From a bacterium (GTDB taxonomy: Bacteria; Gemmatimonadota; Gemmatimonadetes; Longimicrobiales; RSA9): a stretch of 64,000 bases of DNA. This document shows, piece by piece, positions 1-7,976 of this stretch. How positions within the stretch are numbered: the first letter of the stretch is position 1; every line of letters starts with the position of its first letter. The position numbers and the translations under genes are program-made. Where the stretch lies: contig QGVH01000014.1 in the NCBI GenBank assembly GCA_003242735.1, positions 1 to 64,000 of the forward strand. The letters run 5' to 3'. The notes under the pieces are model-generated. The model saw only the letters and a list, made by a program, of their open reading frames with translations, made no database searches and was not told the DNA's origin.

Positions 1-144
1 CCGGTGCACCGGCTTGAGGCCGTCCCTCACGTCCGGCAGCGCCCGCTGCACGATGACGCTCATCGAATAGTCGATGAACGACTCGCGCATCTCGTCTTCG
101 ATCAGCCGCGGCAAGACCCGCTCGCGCCTCTTCGGCATGACCAT
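1..144 (-). CDS. gyrA: DNA gyrase subunit A, N-terminal fragment (runs off the window)
   Basis: The 48 visible residues hold the start of the GyrA winged-helix region: an initial [19 protein letters not shown], then [20 protein letters not shown] and LKPVHR, which is the very conserved start of type II topoisomerase A subunits. The catalytic tyrosine lies outside the window. The ATG at 144 is preceded on the minus strand by CTGGAGG about ten bases upstream, which supports this start; the internal ATG at 138 is an alternative. The subunit cuts and rejoins DNA and works with GyrB to add negative supercoils. ParC shares much of this motif, so a topoisomerase IV subunit is the alternative, though most bacteria of this type carry only gyrase. 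Confidence 0.93.
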   Translation of the reverse strand, partial: MVMPKRRERVLPRLIEDEMRESFIDYSMSVIVQRALPDVRDGLKPVHR

Positions 145-202
145 CGTCGGTTGGCCTCCAGTGCCCCGATCGCGTGATCCGGGCGGTTCGGTTTCTCCGT
201 CA

Positions 203-240
203 GGAACGCGTGATGTTCGGCTTCTCGGGAACGCGTGATG
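203..240. repeat. Direct repeat in the gyrA leader
   Basis: The 13-mer GGAACGCGTGATG occurs at 203-215 and again at 228-240, a 25-bp offset, and a third CGCGTGAT lies at 171-178. They sit 60-100 bp upstream of the gyrA start, where a promoter would be. Each copy contains the palindrome ACGCGT. Binding by a regulator is inference. Confidence 0.5.
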
Positions 241-369
241 ATGGAGGATACCCGGCGCGGGGAGGAGGGTTCGGGTGGTGTTCGGGGTTGCCGGCGTTCA
301 CGCGATGGGCCGGCCCGGCGGCGCGGCGGCGTGGCGCCGGGCGGGGGCGGCGTCGTGCTGCCTCGGCAC

Positions 370-627
370 CTAGCCCTGCCCGGACCGCGCCTGCTCCTCG
401 CGCAGCAGCGCGGCGACGCGGGCGCGCAGCTCCTCGGGCGCGCAGCGCTGGCCCCGAGCGACGCGGGCGAGCATCTCCTGGAACGCGGTGGCGTAGCGCA
501 GGCGGGGGTAGCAGCGCTGGCAGCGCTCGAAGTGGGCGCGGATCTCCTCGGCGCTCCCTTCTGCGAGCTCGCCGTCCAGGTACTCGAAGATGCGGGCGAG
601 CGCCTCGCGGCAGCGGACCTCACTCAT
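370..627 (-). CDS. Zinc-finger anti-sigma factor
   Basis: A protein of 85 residues. Near the N-terminus it has C6, then H32-x3-C36-x2-C39, the HxxxCxxC pattern of ZAS-type anti-sigma factors that bind zinc and hold an ECF sigma factor inactive. There is no membrane segment, so it should be a soluble cytoplasmic regulator, as in the RsrA/ChrR-like and short putative zinc-finger families. Its ATG overlaps the stop codon of the upstream sigma factor gene (624-627, ATGA), so the two are translationally coupled and very probably partners. The downstream cysteine C62 could add redox sensing, but this is inference. Confidence 0.85.
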   Translation of the reverse strand: MSEVRCREALARIFEYLDGELAEGSAEEIRAHFERCQRCYPRLRYATAFQEMLARVARGQRCAPEELRARVAALLREEQARSGQG

Positions 628-1205
628 GGCTTGCCGGGGCGGACGTATCCTTCTTCGACGGCATACCTGTACAGCTCCCTTTGGAGCAGGCGCCGGCCGC
701 GGAACAGCCGGCTCTTCACCGTGCCGGTCGGGATCCCGAGCACGGCGGCGATCTCGGCGTAGGACAGCCCCTCGAGGTCGCTCAGCACGACGGCGTCCCG
801 GAAGTCGGGGGGCAGACGCTCGATCGCCTCGAGGATGGACGCGTCGATCATGTTGCGGAACAGCTCGCCCTCCGGGTCGTTCTGCGCGGCCGGCATGAAG
901 AGGGGCAGCTCGCCAGCAGGGGAGGACGGTGCCTCCGACTCGCGGGCGACCTGCTCGACGATCTCGTCGTGCCTGCGCTCGCGCTCGCGCTGCCGGAGGT
1001 AGATGTTCCGGCAAATGGTAAAGAGCCAGCTCTTCGCGGAGGTTCCGGGGGTGTACTGGTCCCAGGCGCGGAAGGCGCGGAGGAACGTTTCCTGGACGAG
1101 GTCCTCGGCGTCCGCCGCGACGCCGCCGGTCAGACGGAGCGCGAAGCGGTAGACGGCGTCGAGCTGCGGTAGGGCTTCGGCCTCGAAGGACTGGAGCCGG
1201 TCCAT
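624..1205 (-). CDS. ECF-family RNA polymerase sigma factor
   Basis: A 193-residue sigma-70 family protein with only regions 2 and 4. Region 2 (about residues 10-75) includes DAEDLVQETFLRAFRAW and the helix KSWLFTICRNIYL. Region 4 (about 125-180) includes LPPDFRDAVVLSDLEGLSY and the helix-turn-helix ending GTVKSRLFRGRRLL. I chose the ATG at 1205 (MDRLQSF) rather than an ATG 63 bases upstream because homology begins here. It overlaps the zinc-finger anti-sigma gene by four bases. The pair likely answers an envelope, redox or metal stress, but the signal cannot be read from the sequence. Confidence 0.93.
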   Translation of the reverse strand: MDRLQSFEAEALPQLDAVYRFALRLTGGVAADAEDLVQETFLRAFRAWDQYTPGTSAKSWLFTICRNIYLRQRERERRHDEIVEQVARESEAPSSPAGELPLFMPAAQNDPEGELFRNMIDASILEAIERLPPDFRDAVVLSDLEGLSYAEIAAVLGIPTGTVKSRLFRGRRLLQRELYRYAVEEGYVRPGKP

Positions 1206-1283
1206 GGTCACCCGTCGGCACGGTCGAGCGCGGAGCGGGCGGGCGCTGTACCCATCGGCGGGTGCCACGTCAACGGCGCCGCC

Positions 1284-1601
1284 TCAGTCGTCCCACGTCT
1301 CGAGTATCTCTTCGTACTCCGCTGCCATTCCCGGGTGCCCGTGGCGGAGTGCGGCCTCGATGCCGCGGCGGTAGGCCTCCCTGGCCTCGGCGTCGCGGCC
1401 GAGCTGACGCAGCGCGTTGCCGAGCCGGCCCCACGCGTTGCCCTCGTCGTCGGTCAGGGCGAGGTACTCGCGTAGCTCGTCCACGACGAGCTCCCAGCGG
1501 CCCAGCCGCTCGTACTCCGCGGCGAGGCCGAAGCGCAGTCGCGGGTCGTTGGGGCTCAGCTCGAGCATCTTGCGGAGCGCGTCGATCCTGGTGTTTTCCA
1601 T
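1284..1601 (-). CDS. Small tetratricopeptide-repeat protein
   Basis: A 105-residue protein made almost entirely of TPR-like helical pairs: an N-terminal ALRKMLELSPNDPRLRFGLA repeat, then ERLGRWELVVDELREYLAL and RLGNALRQLGRDAEAREAYR. It has no signal peptide and ends in an acidic tail (EEILETWDD). TPRs mediate protein contacts; the partner is unknown. It lies 78 bases upstream of the ECF sigma gene on the same strand. The start at 1601 (MENTR) fits the repeat register; an open frame upstream of it is arginine-rich and looks like non-coding read-through. Confidence 0.82.
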   Translation of the reverse strand: MENTRIDALRKMLELSPNDPRLRFGLAAEYERLGRWELVVDELREYLALTDDEGNAWGRLGNALRQLGRDAEAREAYRRGIEAALRHGHPGMAAEYEEILETWDD

Positions 1602-1635
1602 CGTTCGATCCAAACGCGGACGGCGGATCGGAAAC

Positions 1636-2622
1636 CTAAGCGGCGCGGCGCCGGCCGCCAGGGCCGCGCCGGGGCTGGCCGCGTCCCGCCGCGTCTCGCC
1701 GTTGCGCCCGGGCGCGTCTCGGGGGTGCGGCCCGCCAGCGTCCGCCCACTGGCCCCCTGATGCCCAGCCGTTCCGCGAGCCGGAGTGCGTCGAAGGGCGC
1801 GTGGCCGTGGGCGTCGTTGTCGAAGTACACGTAGACATCGCGTCTCCCGCGAGGGGCGGGCGGCGCGCCGGGAATGCGCCGCGCATCGCGCGGCTCACGG
1901 CCCGCCTGCCAGGCCCGGATGCGGTTGGCCCACCCGTCGAGTTGCGCGTCCGTGTAGCGGCTCGCGTAAATCGCCTCGGCGCCGTGCAGCCGGATGTAGA
2001 CGAAGTCCGCGGTGACCTGCTCCGCGTAGGGGTGCAGCCCTGCGCTGTCCGCGAAGACGAGCGCGGCGCCGTGTTCGCGCAGCAGCTCCGCGAACTGGGC
2101 GCAGAGAAAGCTCGGGTGACGCACCTCGAAGGCGTAGCGGAGCGGGCGGTCGCGGTCGGCGCGGGTCCAGGCGCGGCCGGTCAGGCGGTGGTCGTGGCGG
2201 CGGGCGAGCTGCGCTGCGGCGGTGGTGGAGCGGGGCAGCAGCGTGAGGAAGCGCGCGAGGCGGTCGCGGTCGAAGGCGAGGTTGGGCGGGAGCTGCCAGA
2301 GGATGGGGCCGAGCTTGTCGCGGAGGAGCAGCACGCCGGAGGCGAAGAAGTTGGCGAGCGGCGTCTCGACGTCGCGCAGCTTCTTCATGTGGGTGATGAA
2401 GCGGCTGCCCTTGACGGCGAAGAGGAAGCCGGGCGGCGTCGCGTCGTACCAGCGGCGGAAGCTGGAAGGGCGCTGGAGCGAGTAGAACGTGCCGTTGATC
2501 TCGACGCTGTTGAGCCGACGGCTCGCGTACTCGAGTTCGCGGCGGCGCGCCAGTCCGGGCGGATAGAAGCCGTCGTGCCAGCTCCCGTACGCCCAGCCGG
2601 AGATGCCGATGCACAGGTCCAT
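1636..2622 (-). CDS. DUF72 family protein
   Basis: A 328-residue protein of the DUF72 (YecE-like) TIM-barrel family. The signature residues are visible: GISGWAYGSWHDGFYP near the N-terminus, LNSVEINGTFYSLQ, FAVKGSRFITHMKKL, LGPILWQLPPNLAFD, and VYVYFDNDAHGHAPFDALRL near the end. The family's biochemical role is not established. The last roughly 40 residues after RLAERLGIRG are arginine/alanine-rich and unlike the family, so the true end may lie near 1760 with the stop lost. The ATG at 2622 was chosen; a GTG three codons upstream (2631) is equally possible. It is transcribed toward the TPR gene. Confidence 0.88.
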   Translation of the reverse strand: MDLCIGISGWAYGSWHDGFYPPGLARRRELEYASRRLNSVEINGTFYSLQRPSSFRRWYDATPPGFLFAVKGSRFITHMKKLRDVETPLANFFASGVLLLRDKLGPILWQLPPNLAFDRDRLARFLTLLPRSTTAAAQLARRHDHRLTGRAWTRADRDRPLRYAFEVRHPSFLCAQFAELLREHGAALVFADSAGLHPYAEQVTADFVYIRLHGAEAIYASRYTDAQLDGWANRIRAWQAGREPRDARRIPGAPPAPRGRRDVYVYFDNDAHGHAPFDALRLAERLGIRGPVGGRWRAAPPRRARAQRRDAAGRGQPRRGPGGRRRAA

Positions 2623-2845
2623 GCGGTCCACCCGAACTCTGGCGTGGGCACACGCGTGCGCCGGTGCAGTGCTTGCATGGAGCGTTCCCTGCGGCCCCGT
2701 GGCGGGGCGTCCGCGACCGTGACGTGCGGCCGTGGTCGCCGTCCGGGGCCGCTCGGCAGGAACGACGGCGGCAGTCTAGCCGCCGGCAACATGGAGCAAG
2801 ATCCCGCGGCTGCGCTCGCGGGTGCAGGACGGAGGGGAGGCAGAC

Positions 2846-3364
2846 GTGGGGCGGCAGATCGCGGTGCTCGCGATGTTCGGGCTGATGGCATGCGCGTCGG
2901 CGGGCGGCGCGCAGGCGCCGAAGCAGCGGGGTTCGGATGCAGCGCGGTCGAACAGCGCGGCGGTGCGCGCCGCCGAAGCAGTGGTCGTCGCGCCGGAAGT
3001 GCTCGAGGGCTGGAGGTTCCTCTACCAGTTCATCACCGAGGTCGAGTTCGTGCTGTGCCTCGAGGGCGAGCAGCGTGAGGACGGCGTGCTCTACATCGAC
3101 GGCTTCCGGCTGGCGCGCATGGAGGAGGCGAGCATCAGCAGCGTCCGTTACCAGCCGTGCCAGGGCCCGCGCTACGTCGGCACCGCCCACAACCACCCGC
3201 CGGTCGAGGGCGCGGGCAACCTGTGCTACCGGTCGGTGCCGGACCGGCAGAGCTTCGAGATGGACCCGCGCGCCATCGTGGACGTGGTGCTGTGCGGCGA
3301 GGACAAGCACCTGTGGGTGCTGAAGGACGGCCGCACGGGCGGGCGAGGGCTGGACCCGGAGTGA
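2846..3364 (+). CDS. JAMM/JAB-like metalloprotease lipoprotein (putative)
   Basis: A 172-residue protein starting at a GTG five bases after a strong GGAGGGGAGG ribosome site. Residues 1-16 form a lipoprotein signal with lipobox LMAC (C16), so it should be anchored in the envelope. The core resembles a JAB/MPN fold: E65/E67 in FITEVEFVLCLEGE, then GTAHNHPP with H115 and H117, then S130 and D133. This follows the zinc pattern E...HxH...SxxD of JAMM isopeptidases, but with twelve rather than seven residues between the second His and the Ser. Prokaryotic JAMM proteins cut isopeptide or C-terminal tails; a secreted lipoprotein form is unusual. Activity is inferred from motif order only. Confidence 0.62.
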   Translation: MGRQIAVLAMFGLMACASAGGAQAPKQRGSDAARSNSAAVRAAEAVVVAPEVLEGWRFLYQFITEVEFVLCLEGEQREDGVLYIDGFRLARMEEASISSVRYQPCQGPRYVGTAHNHPPVEGAGNLCYRSVPDRQSFEMDPRAIVDVVLCGEDKHLWVLKDGRTGGRGLDPE

Positions 3365-3475
3365 GGGCCAGGGCGAGGGCGAGAGTGAGGGCGGGGGAGC
3401 AACGGCAGCTCGCTTGGCGGTGTCCGAGGGCGTGAGCCACCTTTGACCCGCTCACGCTCCCGAGGAGACCCGAGG

Positions 3476-4315
3476 ATGCGTCGACGCGCCGCGCCGTTTG
3501 CCCTCGCCCTCGCCGTGCTGACCGCCGCCTGCGGCGCGTCCGATGGCGGAAGCACTGGCCGGTGGGCCGGGACCGTGGACACGCTGCCGTCCGGCCACAT
3601 CGTCGTCCAGAACCCCGATGCGCCGCTGTGGCGGCCCGGCGAGGAGTGGCAGGTCGTCGAGGAGCTAAGCATCGGCCGTGCAGACGGCGACGGGCCCGAC
3701 CTGTTCGGCCGGATCAACGCGCTTGCGGTGGATGCCGGCGGCCGGATCTGGGTGCTCGAGGGCCACGCGCAGGAGCTGCGCGTGTTCGGGCCGGATGGTG
3801 GGTACATCAGGACGGTGGGCCGCAAGGGCGGCGGGCCGGGCGAGTTCGCGCAGGTCGTCAAGGTCGAGCTCGGGCCGGATGGCAACATCTGGGTCATGGA
3901 CCCGAGCAACAACCGGCACTCCGTGTTCGACACGGCGGGCACGTACCTCGAGGGCAAGCACGCGCCCGGCGGCTTCGTGATCATGCCGTGGCCCGGAGGG
4001 TTCGACCGCTACTTCACGAGAAGCGACGGCCGACTCTCCGCGCGCGTGCCGTTCTCCGGCGGACTGTTCTGGCGGCCCTCGCCGGCCGGTACGATCTGGG
4101 CGCTGGTCACCGACCAGTACCGCCTGTTCGAGCTGACGCCGGACGGCGACACGCTGCGCACCATCACCCGCGCCTTCACACCGCTGCCCGTCACGGCCGA
4201 AGACCGCGCGCGGATCCCCGAGCAGTTGAAGTGGTTCACCGACCAGGGCGGCAGGATCGATCCTTCCAAGATCCCGGACACCAAACCGCCGCTGGGCTTC
4301 TTCTTCATCCGATGA
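3476..4315 (+). CDS. 6-bladed beta-propeller lipoprotein, frameshifted near its C-terminus
   Basis: The frame codes for 279 residues: a lipoprotein signal ending LTAACGAS, then NHL/6-bladed-propeller strands such as INALAVDAGGRIWVLEGHAQ, FGPDGGYIRTVGRKGGGPGEF and GPDGNIWVMDPSNNRHSVFD. GPGEF and the DxxG...IWV repeats are typical of the family. The frame closes at TGA 4313-4315, but the missing final blade is encoded directly downstream in another frame (4314-4538), so the gene carries a +1 shift (one extra or two missing bases around 4310-4313). Start chosen at MRRRAAPF after GAGGAGACCCGAGG. It is a paralog of the gene at 4730. Binding or scaffold roles are inferred for the family. Confidence 0.85.
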   Translation: MRRRAAPFALALAVLTAACGASDGGSTGRWAGTVDTLPSGHIVVQNPDAPLWRPGEEWQVVEELSIGRADGDGPDLFGRINALAVDAGGRIWVLEGHAQELRVFGPDGGYIRTVGRKGGGPGEFAQVVKVELGPDGNIWVMDPSNNRHSVFDTAGTYLEGKHAPGGFVIMPWPGGFDRYFTRSDGRLSARVPFSGGLFWRPSPAGTIWALVTDQYRLFELTPDGDTLRTITRAFTPLPVTAEDRARIPEQLKWFTDQGGRIDPSKIPDTKPPLGFFFIR

Positions 4316-4538
4316 TGCCGACCCCATCTGGGTCCGGGTCTCGACGCCGGACGAGGAGGACAGCGGCCGCGTGTTCGACGTCTTCGACCCCGGCGGCCGC
4401 TACCTCGGCGCCGTGCGCCTGCCGTTCACCCACAATTCCGTTCCCATCTTCCGGAACAACGCGCTCTACGCCGTCACGGTGGACGAGCTCGAGGTGCCGT
4501 ACGTCGTGCGGGCGCGCATCGTGAAGCCCGGCGCGTAG
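4314..4538 (+). pseudogene. Displaced C-terminal blade of the preceding beta-propeller gene
   Basis: Read from 4314, this stretch gives DADPIWVRVSTPDEED, then VFDVFDPGGRYLGAVRLPF and a final YVVRARIVKPGA before TAG at 4536-4538. It matches the end of the paralog at 4730-6010 (HLWVQDYL..., VFDPEGRLLGVVELP, VSYVRLYALERG) in order and spacing. No start codon or ribosome site precedes it, so it is the out-of-frame remainder of the upstream gene, not a separate gene. Confidence 0.82.
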
Positions 4539-4661
4539 CGGCCAGCAAGGGCTCATCACGCCGGACCCGCGCGAGCCGGTGCACCGCACGGACGACCGCG
4601 GCCAGCACGGCGGGGCCGGTCACCGCCCTCGGCGTCACGTCCCCGCCCTCCCGCGCCGCCC

Positions 4662-4701
4662 TTGCCGTCGTGCGCGTTGCGGTCTACTATGCGGATAGTA
4701 G
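4662..4701 (+). promoter_or_regulatory. Promoter with overlapping palindromic operator
   Basis: A -35-like TTGCCG (4662-4667) and a -10-like TACTAT (4685-4690) are 17 bases apart. A perfect dyad, CTACTAT-GCGG-ATAGTAG (4684-4701), covers the -10 and the probable start point, 29 bases before the ATG at 4730. The form TACTAT...ATAGTA recalls BlaI/MecI-type operators (TACTAC...GTAGTA), a repressor class common in this kind of bacterium. The link to BlaI is inference. Confidence 0.55.
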
Positions 4702-4729
4702 TTAGCGATGGCCATGGACGGAGGCGGCG

Positions 4730-6010
4730 ATGAGAGAGCAGCCAGGCGGGCGCGACGGGGCCTCCAGGGCGGGTGCATCGGCATGCGCCACGGCCGTGGT
4801 GCTCGTCGCGCTCGCGGCCGGCGCGGCGGCCGGCTGCGGCGCGGCGGACACGGCGCCGACGTACGCGGTGCGGGACAGCGCGGGCGTCGTGATCGTGGAG
4901 AGCACGGCGCCAGCGTGGCGGGCGGACGAGGGCTGGCGTGTGGCGGCGGAGCCGTCGCTCGAGATCGGCGTGGTGGACGGGCCTGAGGAGTACCAGTTCT
5001 CGCAGATCGTGGGCGCGCACCGGCTGCCGGATGGCCGGATCGTGGTGGCGGACCGGCGCGCGGCGCAGCTCCGCTTCTACGACGCGGAAGGCCGGTTCCT
5101 GGACGCGTACGGCAGGAGCGGCTCGGGGCCGGGCGAGTTCCGGTCAATGTTGTGGGTAGGTGCCTACCGCGGAGACTCGCTGGCCATGTGGGATGGCGGT
5201 GCGCGGCGGCTGACGGTGATCGCCCCGGAGACGCGGCAGGGGCGGATGCAGACGATCGAGCTGTCCCAGCACGGGGAGCCCGGTGCCGGCAGCTTGATGG
5301 TGCAGCTTCCCGGGGCGGTGAGCGGCGTGTTCGGCGACGGCTCGCTGGTGGTGACGCCCGACCTCTGGCTGCCCGTGGAGCCGGGCAAGGCGTCCAGGCC
5401 GCTCGTGACGTTCATTCGCTACTCGCCGGAGGGCGAGCCGCTGGACACGGTGGTGCGGGTGCTGGGCCCCGAGATCCAGATACGGCCGCCCGGCTCGGGC
5501 AACATCTCGCCCCCGTTCCCTCGCCGCTTCGTCAGCGCGATCCACGGCCGCCGCTTCTATCACGGACCAGCCGAGGGCTACGAGATCCGTGTCTACACGG
5601 CTGACGGCGCGCTCGAGCGCGTGATTCGCGCGTCGCACCGCGACCTCGCGGTGACCGAGGCGGCGCGGGAGGCGTACCGCGAGCAGCAGCGGTCGCGCGC
5701 GACGGATGATGCCTCACGCGCGCAGATCGAGCGCGCGCTCGCCGAGGTCGAGTTCCCCGCCACGCTCCCACCGTACGAGCGCATGCTCGTCGACGAGGAG
5801 GGCCACCTCTGGGTGCAGGACTACCTCCTGCCGGGCCACGAGGGGCCGACGACGTGGAGCGTGTTCGACCCGGAGGGCCGGCTGCTCGGCGTCGTCGAAT
5901 TGCCGGCGCGGTTCGAGCCGCGTCAGATCGGTGAGGACTTCATCCTCGGCGTGTGGCGGGACGAGCTGGATGTGTCGTACGTGCGGCTGTACGCGCTGGA
6001 GCGGGGGTGA
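4730..6010 (+). CDS. 6-bladed beta-propeller lipoprotein
   Basis: A 426-residue exported protein. The N-terminal signal ends in a lipobox-like GAAAGCGAAD. The rest is a propeller: YQFSQIVGAHRLPDGRIVVA, LRFYDAEGRFLDAYGRSGSG with the family's GPGEF turn, and near the end MLVDEEGHLWVQDYLLPG and VFDPEGRLLGVVELP. The ATG follows GGAGGCGGCG. It is a tandem paralog of the frameshifted gene at 3476, so the intact copy may carry the function. Propellers of this family are usually envelope proteins of unknown ligand. A dyad overlapping its promoter (4684-4701) suggests repressor control. Confidence 0.88.
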   Translation: MREQPGGRDGASRAGASACATAVVLVALAAGAAAGCGAADTAPTYAVRDSAGVVIVESTAPAWRADEGWRVAAEPSLEIGVVDGPEEYQFSQIVGAHRLPDGRIVVADRRAAQLRFYDAEGRFLDAYGRSGSGPGEFRSMLWVGAYRGDSLAMWDGGARRLTVIAPETRQGRMQTIELSQHGEPGAGSLMVQLPGAVSGVFGDGSLVVTPDLWLPVEPGKASRPLVTFIRYSPEGEPLDTVVRVLGPEIQIRPPGSGNISPPFPRRFVSAIHGRRFYHGPAEGYEIRVYTADGALERVIRASHRDLAVTEAAREAYREQQRSRATDDASRAQIERALAEVEFPATLPPYERMLVDEEGHLWVQDYLLPGHEGPTTWSVFDPEGRLLGVVELPARFEPRQIGEDFILGVWRDELDVSYVRLYALERG

Positions 6011-6055
6011 GGCGCGGTGCGACCGCGCCTCACCGGTCACCCGCAGATCACGTGC

Positions 6056-7774
6056 TCACCCCTCCGCCGCCACGCCCTCCGCCGCAACCGTCGCCGGCCT
6101 CCCCCCCGCGACCCAGCTCAGCACCACGCCCACGATGAGCACCGTCCCGGCGCCGATCACGTTGTGCCAGAGGAAGGAGACCTGGGGGGCGAGGAACGTG
6201 ACGGCGGCGACGGCGCTCATCCCGGCGATGAGCCCGTAGAACGCCCCGCGGGCCGTGGCGCGGCGGTAGAGGGCGAGCAGGAAGACGCCGAGGATGGAGC
6301 CGTAGAAGAACGAGCCGAAGCGGTTGACCACCTCGATGAGCGAGCCGAGCGAGGCGGCGAACACCGCCACGAAGCAGGCGAACAGGCCCCAGAACCCGGT
6401 GGCGAGCTTGGAGACCAGGAGGTAGTGGCTGTCCGTGGCCTGGGGCTTCACGAAGCGGCGGTAGAAATCGATGATGGTCGCGGTGGAGAGCGAGTTGAGC
6501 TCCGCGGCGATGGACGACATCGCGGCGGCCAGCACCGCGGCGATGAAGATGCCGGGCAGGCCGATCGGCAGCTCGTTCATCACGAACGCCGGGATGATGT
6601 AGTTCACGTCCCGCGGGTTCTCGCCGGTCACCCGCGCGGCCAACGCGAGTGCGTCGTTGCGGACGGCGTTGACCTCCTGCTCCCGAGCTCGGAACTCCTC
6701 GGCGAGCCGCCGGGCGGCGGCCTCGTCGCCCGCGTTGCGGGCTGCGGCGAGGGCGTGGGCGGCGGCGCGGCGCTGCTCGAACGCCTGGGCGTAGCGCTCC
6801 TGGAGCGCAGCGTACTCCGCGGGAGCGTTCTCGCGCACGCGTGCTTCCTGCTCGGCGTTGAAGAGCAGGGGCGGCTGGGTGAACAGGTAGTAGACGAACA
6901 CCATCACGCCGACCATGAGCACCAGCGCCTGGAGCGGGATCTTCCAGTAGGCGCTCATGAGCAGCGAGCCCCGCGCCTCGTCCACGGACTTCGCGGTCAG
7001 GTAGCGCTGCACCTGGCTCTGGTCCGTGCCGAAGTAGGCCATCATGAGGAACAGCCCGCCGATCAGGCCGGACCAGAACGTGTACGTCTCGGTCAGCGAG
7101 AAGTCGAAGTCGAAGGTGCGGAGCCGGCCGGCCGCGCCGGCGACGTGCAGCGCGTCGTCGACGCGCACGCCGTCCGGCAGACCGAGCAGCAGCGCCGCGA
7201 GCAGCGCGACGAGCCCGCCGACGATCACGACCATCTGCTTCACGTCCACCCACGTCACGGCCTGCACGCCGCCGATCATCGTGTAGAGCACGGTGGGCAG
7301 CCCGATGATCGCGACCGCCACGGGCAGCTTCAGCCCGAGGATCACCGAGAGGATGACCGCGGGGGCGGAGATGATCACGCCGCAGGACATGCCGCGCGAG
7401 AGCAGGAACAGCGCGCTGGTGAAGGTGCGGGTGCGCGAGTCGAAGCGCCGCTCGAGGAACTCGTACGCGGTGAAGACGCCGGCGCGGTGGAGCAGCGGCA
7501 CGAGCGTGACGCCGAGGATCAGCATCGCGACGGGCAGTCCGAAATAGAACTGGATGAAGCGCATGCCGTCGGATGCGCCCTGGCCCGTCGTGCCCACGAG
7601 GGTGATGGCGCTGAGCTGCGTCGCCATGACGGAGAGGCCCACCGCCCACCACGGAAGGCTGCGGTTGGCGAGGAAGTAGCCCTCGATCTCGTGCGTGCCC
7701 TTCGCTCGCCGGACGCCGTCGTGGATGACATAGACGAGGTAGGCGATGACGATGACCCAGTTGACGACGTGCAT
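6056..7774 (-). CDS. Sodium:solute symporter (SSS family)
   Basis: A 572-residue integral membrane protein with about 13 hydrophobic segments. Family marks include the early EGYFLANRSLPWWAVGLSVMATQLSA, then TLVGTTGQGASDG, and VLYTMIGGVQAVTWVDVKQM, which in SSS transporters lie in TM1-TM5 around the Na+ site. A long charged loop rich in Ala/Glu/Arg (about residues 290-370) separates TM7 from TM8. It should import an organic solute with sodium. It is the last gene of a leftward operon with a 53-residue membrane protein (gap 21 bases) and a PIG-L deacetylase, so an amino sugar or a glycan fragment is a plausible substrate. This is inference. Confidence 0.92.
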   Translation of the reverse strand: MHVVNWVIVIAYLVYVIHDGVRRAKGTHEIEGYFLANRSLPWWAVGLSVMATQLSAITLVGTTGQGASDGMRFIQFYFGLPVAMLILGVTLVPLLHRAGVFTAYEFLERRFDSRTRTFTSALFLLSRGMSCGVIISAPAVILSVILGLKLPVAVAIIGLPTVLYTMIGGVQAVTWVDVKQMVVIVGGLVALLAALLLGLPDGVRVDDALHVAGAAGRLRTFDFDFSLTETYTFWSGLIGGLFLMMAYFGTDQSQVQRYLTAKSVDEARGSLLMSAYWKIPLQALVLMVGVMVFVYYLFTQPPLLFNAEQEARVRENAPAEYAALQERYAQAFEQRRAAAHALAAARNAGDEAAARRLAEEFRAREQEVNAVRNDALALAARVTGENPRDVNYIIPAFVMNELPIGLPGIFIAAVLAAAMSSIAAELNSLSTATIIDFYRRFVKPQATDSHYLLVSKLATGFWGLFACFVAVFAASLGSLIEVVNRFGSFFYGSILGVFLLALYRRATARGAFYGLIAGMSAVAAVTFLAPQVSFLWHNVIGAGTVLIVGVVLSWVAGGRPATVAAEGVAAEG

Positions 7775-7795
7775 GGTCCTACCGCGCGGAGGTGG

Positions 7796-7957
7796 TCACG
7801 GCGCGCTGTGGTAGCGGGCCTGGAGCAGCCACAGCGCGAGCAGCGACAGGGCCTGGACGATCAGGACCCGCACCGTGATGCGCCGCAGCCGGCGGCGGTC
7901 CTGCTCGGGCGCGGCGGGCGCCCCGGGTGCGGGTGGGTTGGCTGGCGTTTCGCTCAT
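7796..7957 (-). CDS. Small single-pass membrane protein of the PIG-L/symporter operon
   Basis: An open frame of 53 residues: MSETPANPPAPGAPAAPEQD, then a basic RRRLRRITVR stretch, one hydrophobic helix (about residues 29-46, VRVLIVQALSLLALWLLQ) and a short tail ARYHSAP. The positive patch before the helix puts the proline-rich N-terminus in the cytoplasm. It sits between the PIG-L gene (19-base gap) and the symporter (21-base gap), with all three on the minus strand, so it is very likely co-expressed and may be a small subunit or stabiliser of the symporter. I do not recognise a named family. Confidence 0.72.
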   Translation of the reverse strand: MSETPANPPAPGAPAAPEQDRRRLRRITVRVLIVQALSLLALWLLQARYHSAP

Positions 7958-7976
7958 GGCACGGCCCGTTTCGGGT

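Noticed and set aside
4310-4316. Programmed +1 frameshift (RF2-like) in the beta-propeller gene
   Set aside because: A TGA lies at the shift, but there is no slippery CUU-type codon or internal ribosome-site-like stimulator, and the paralog has no shift.
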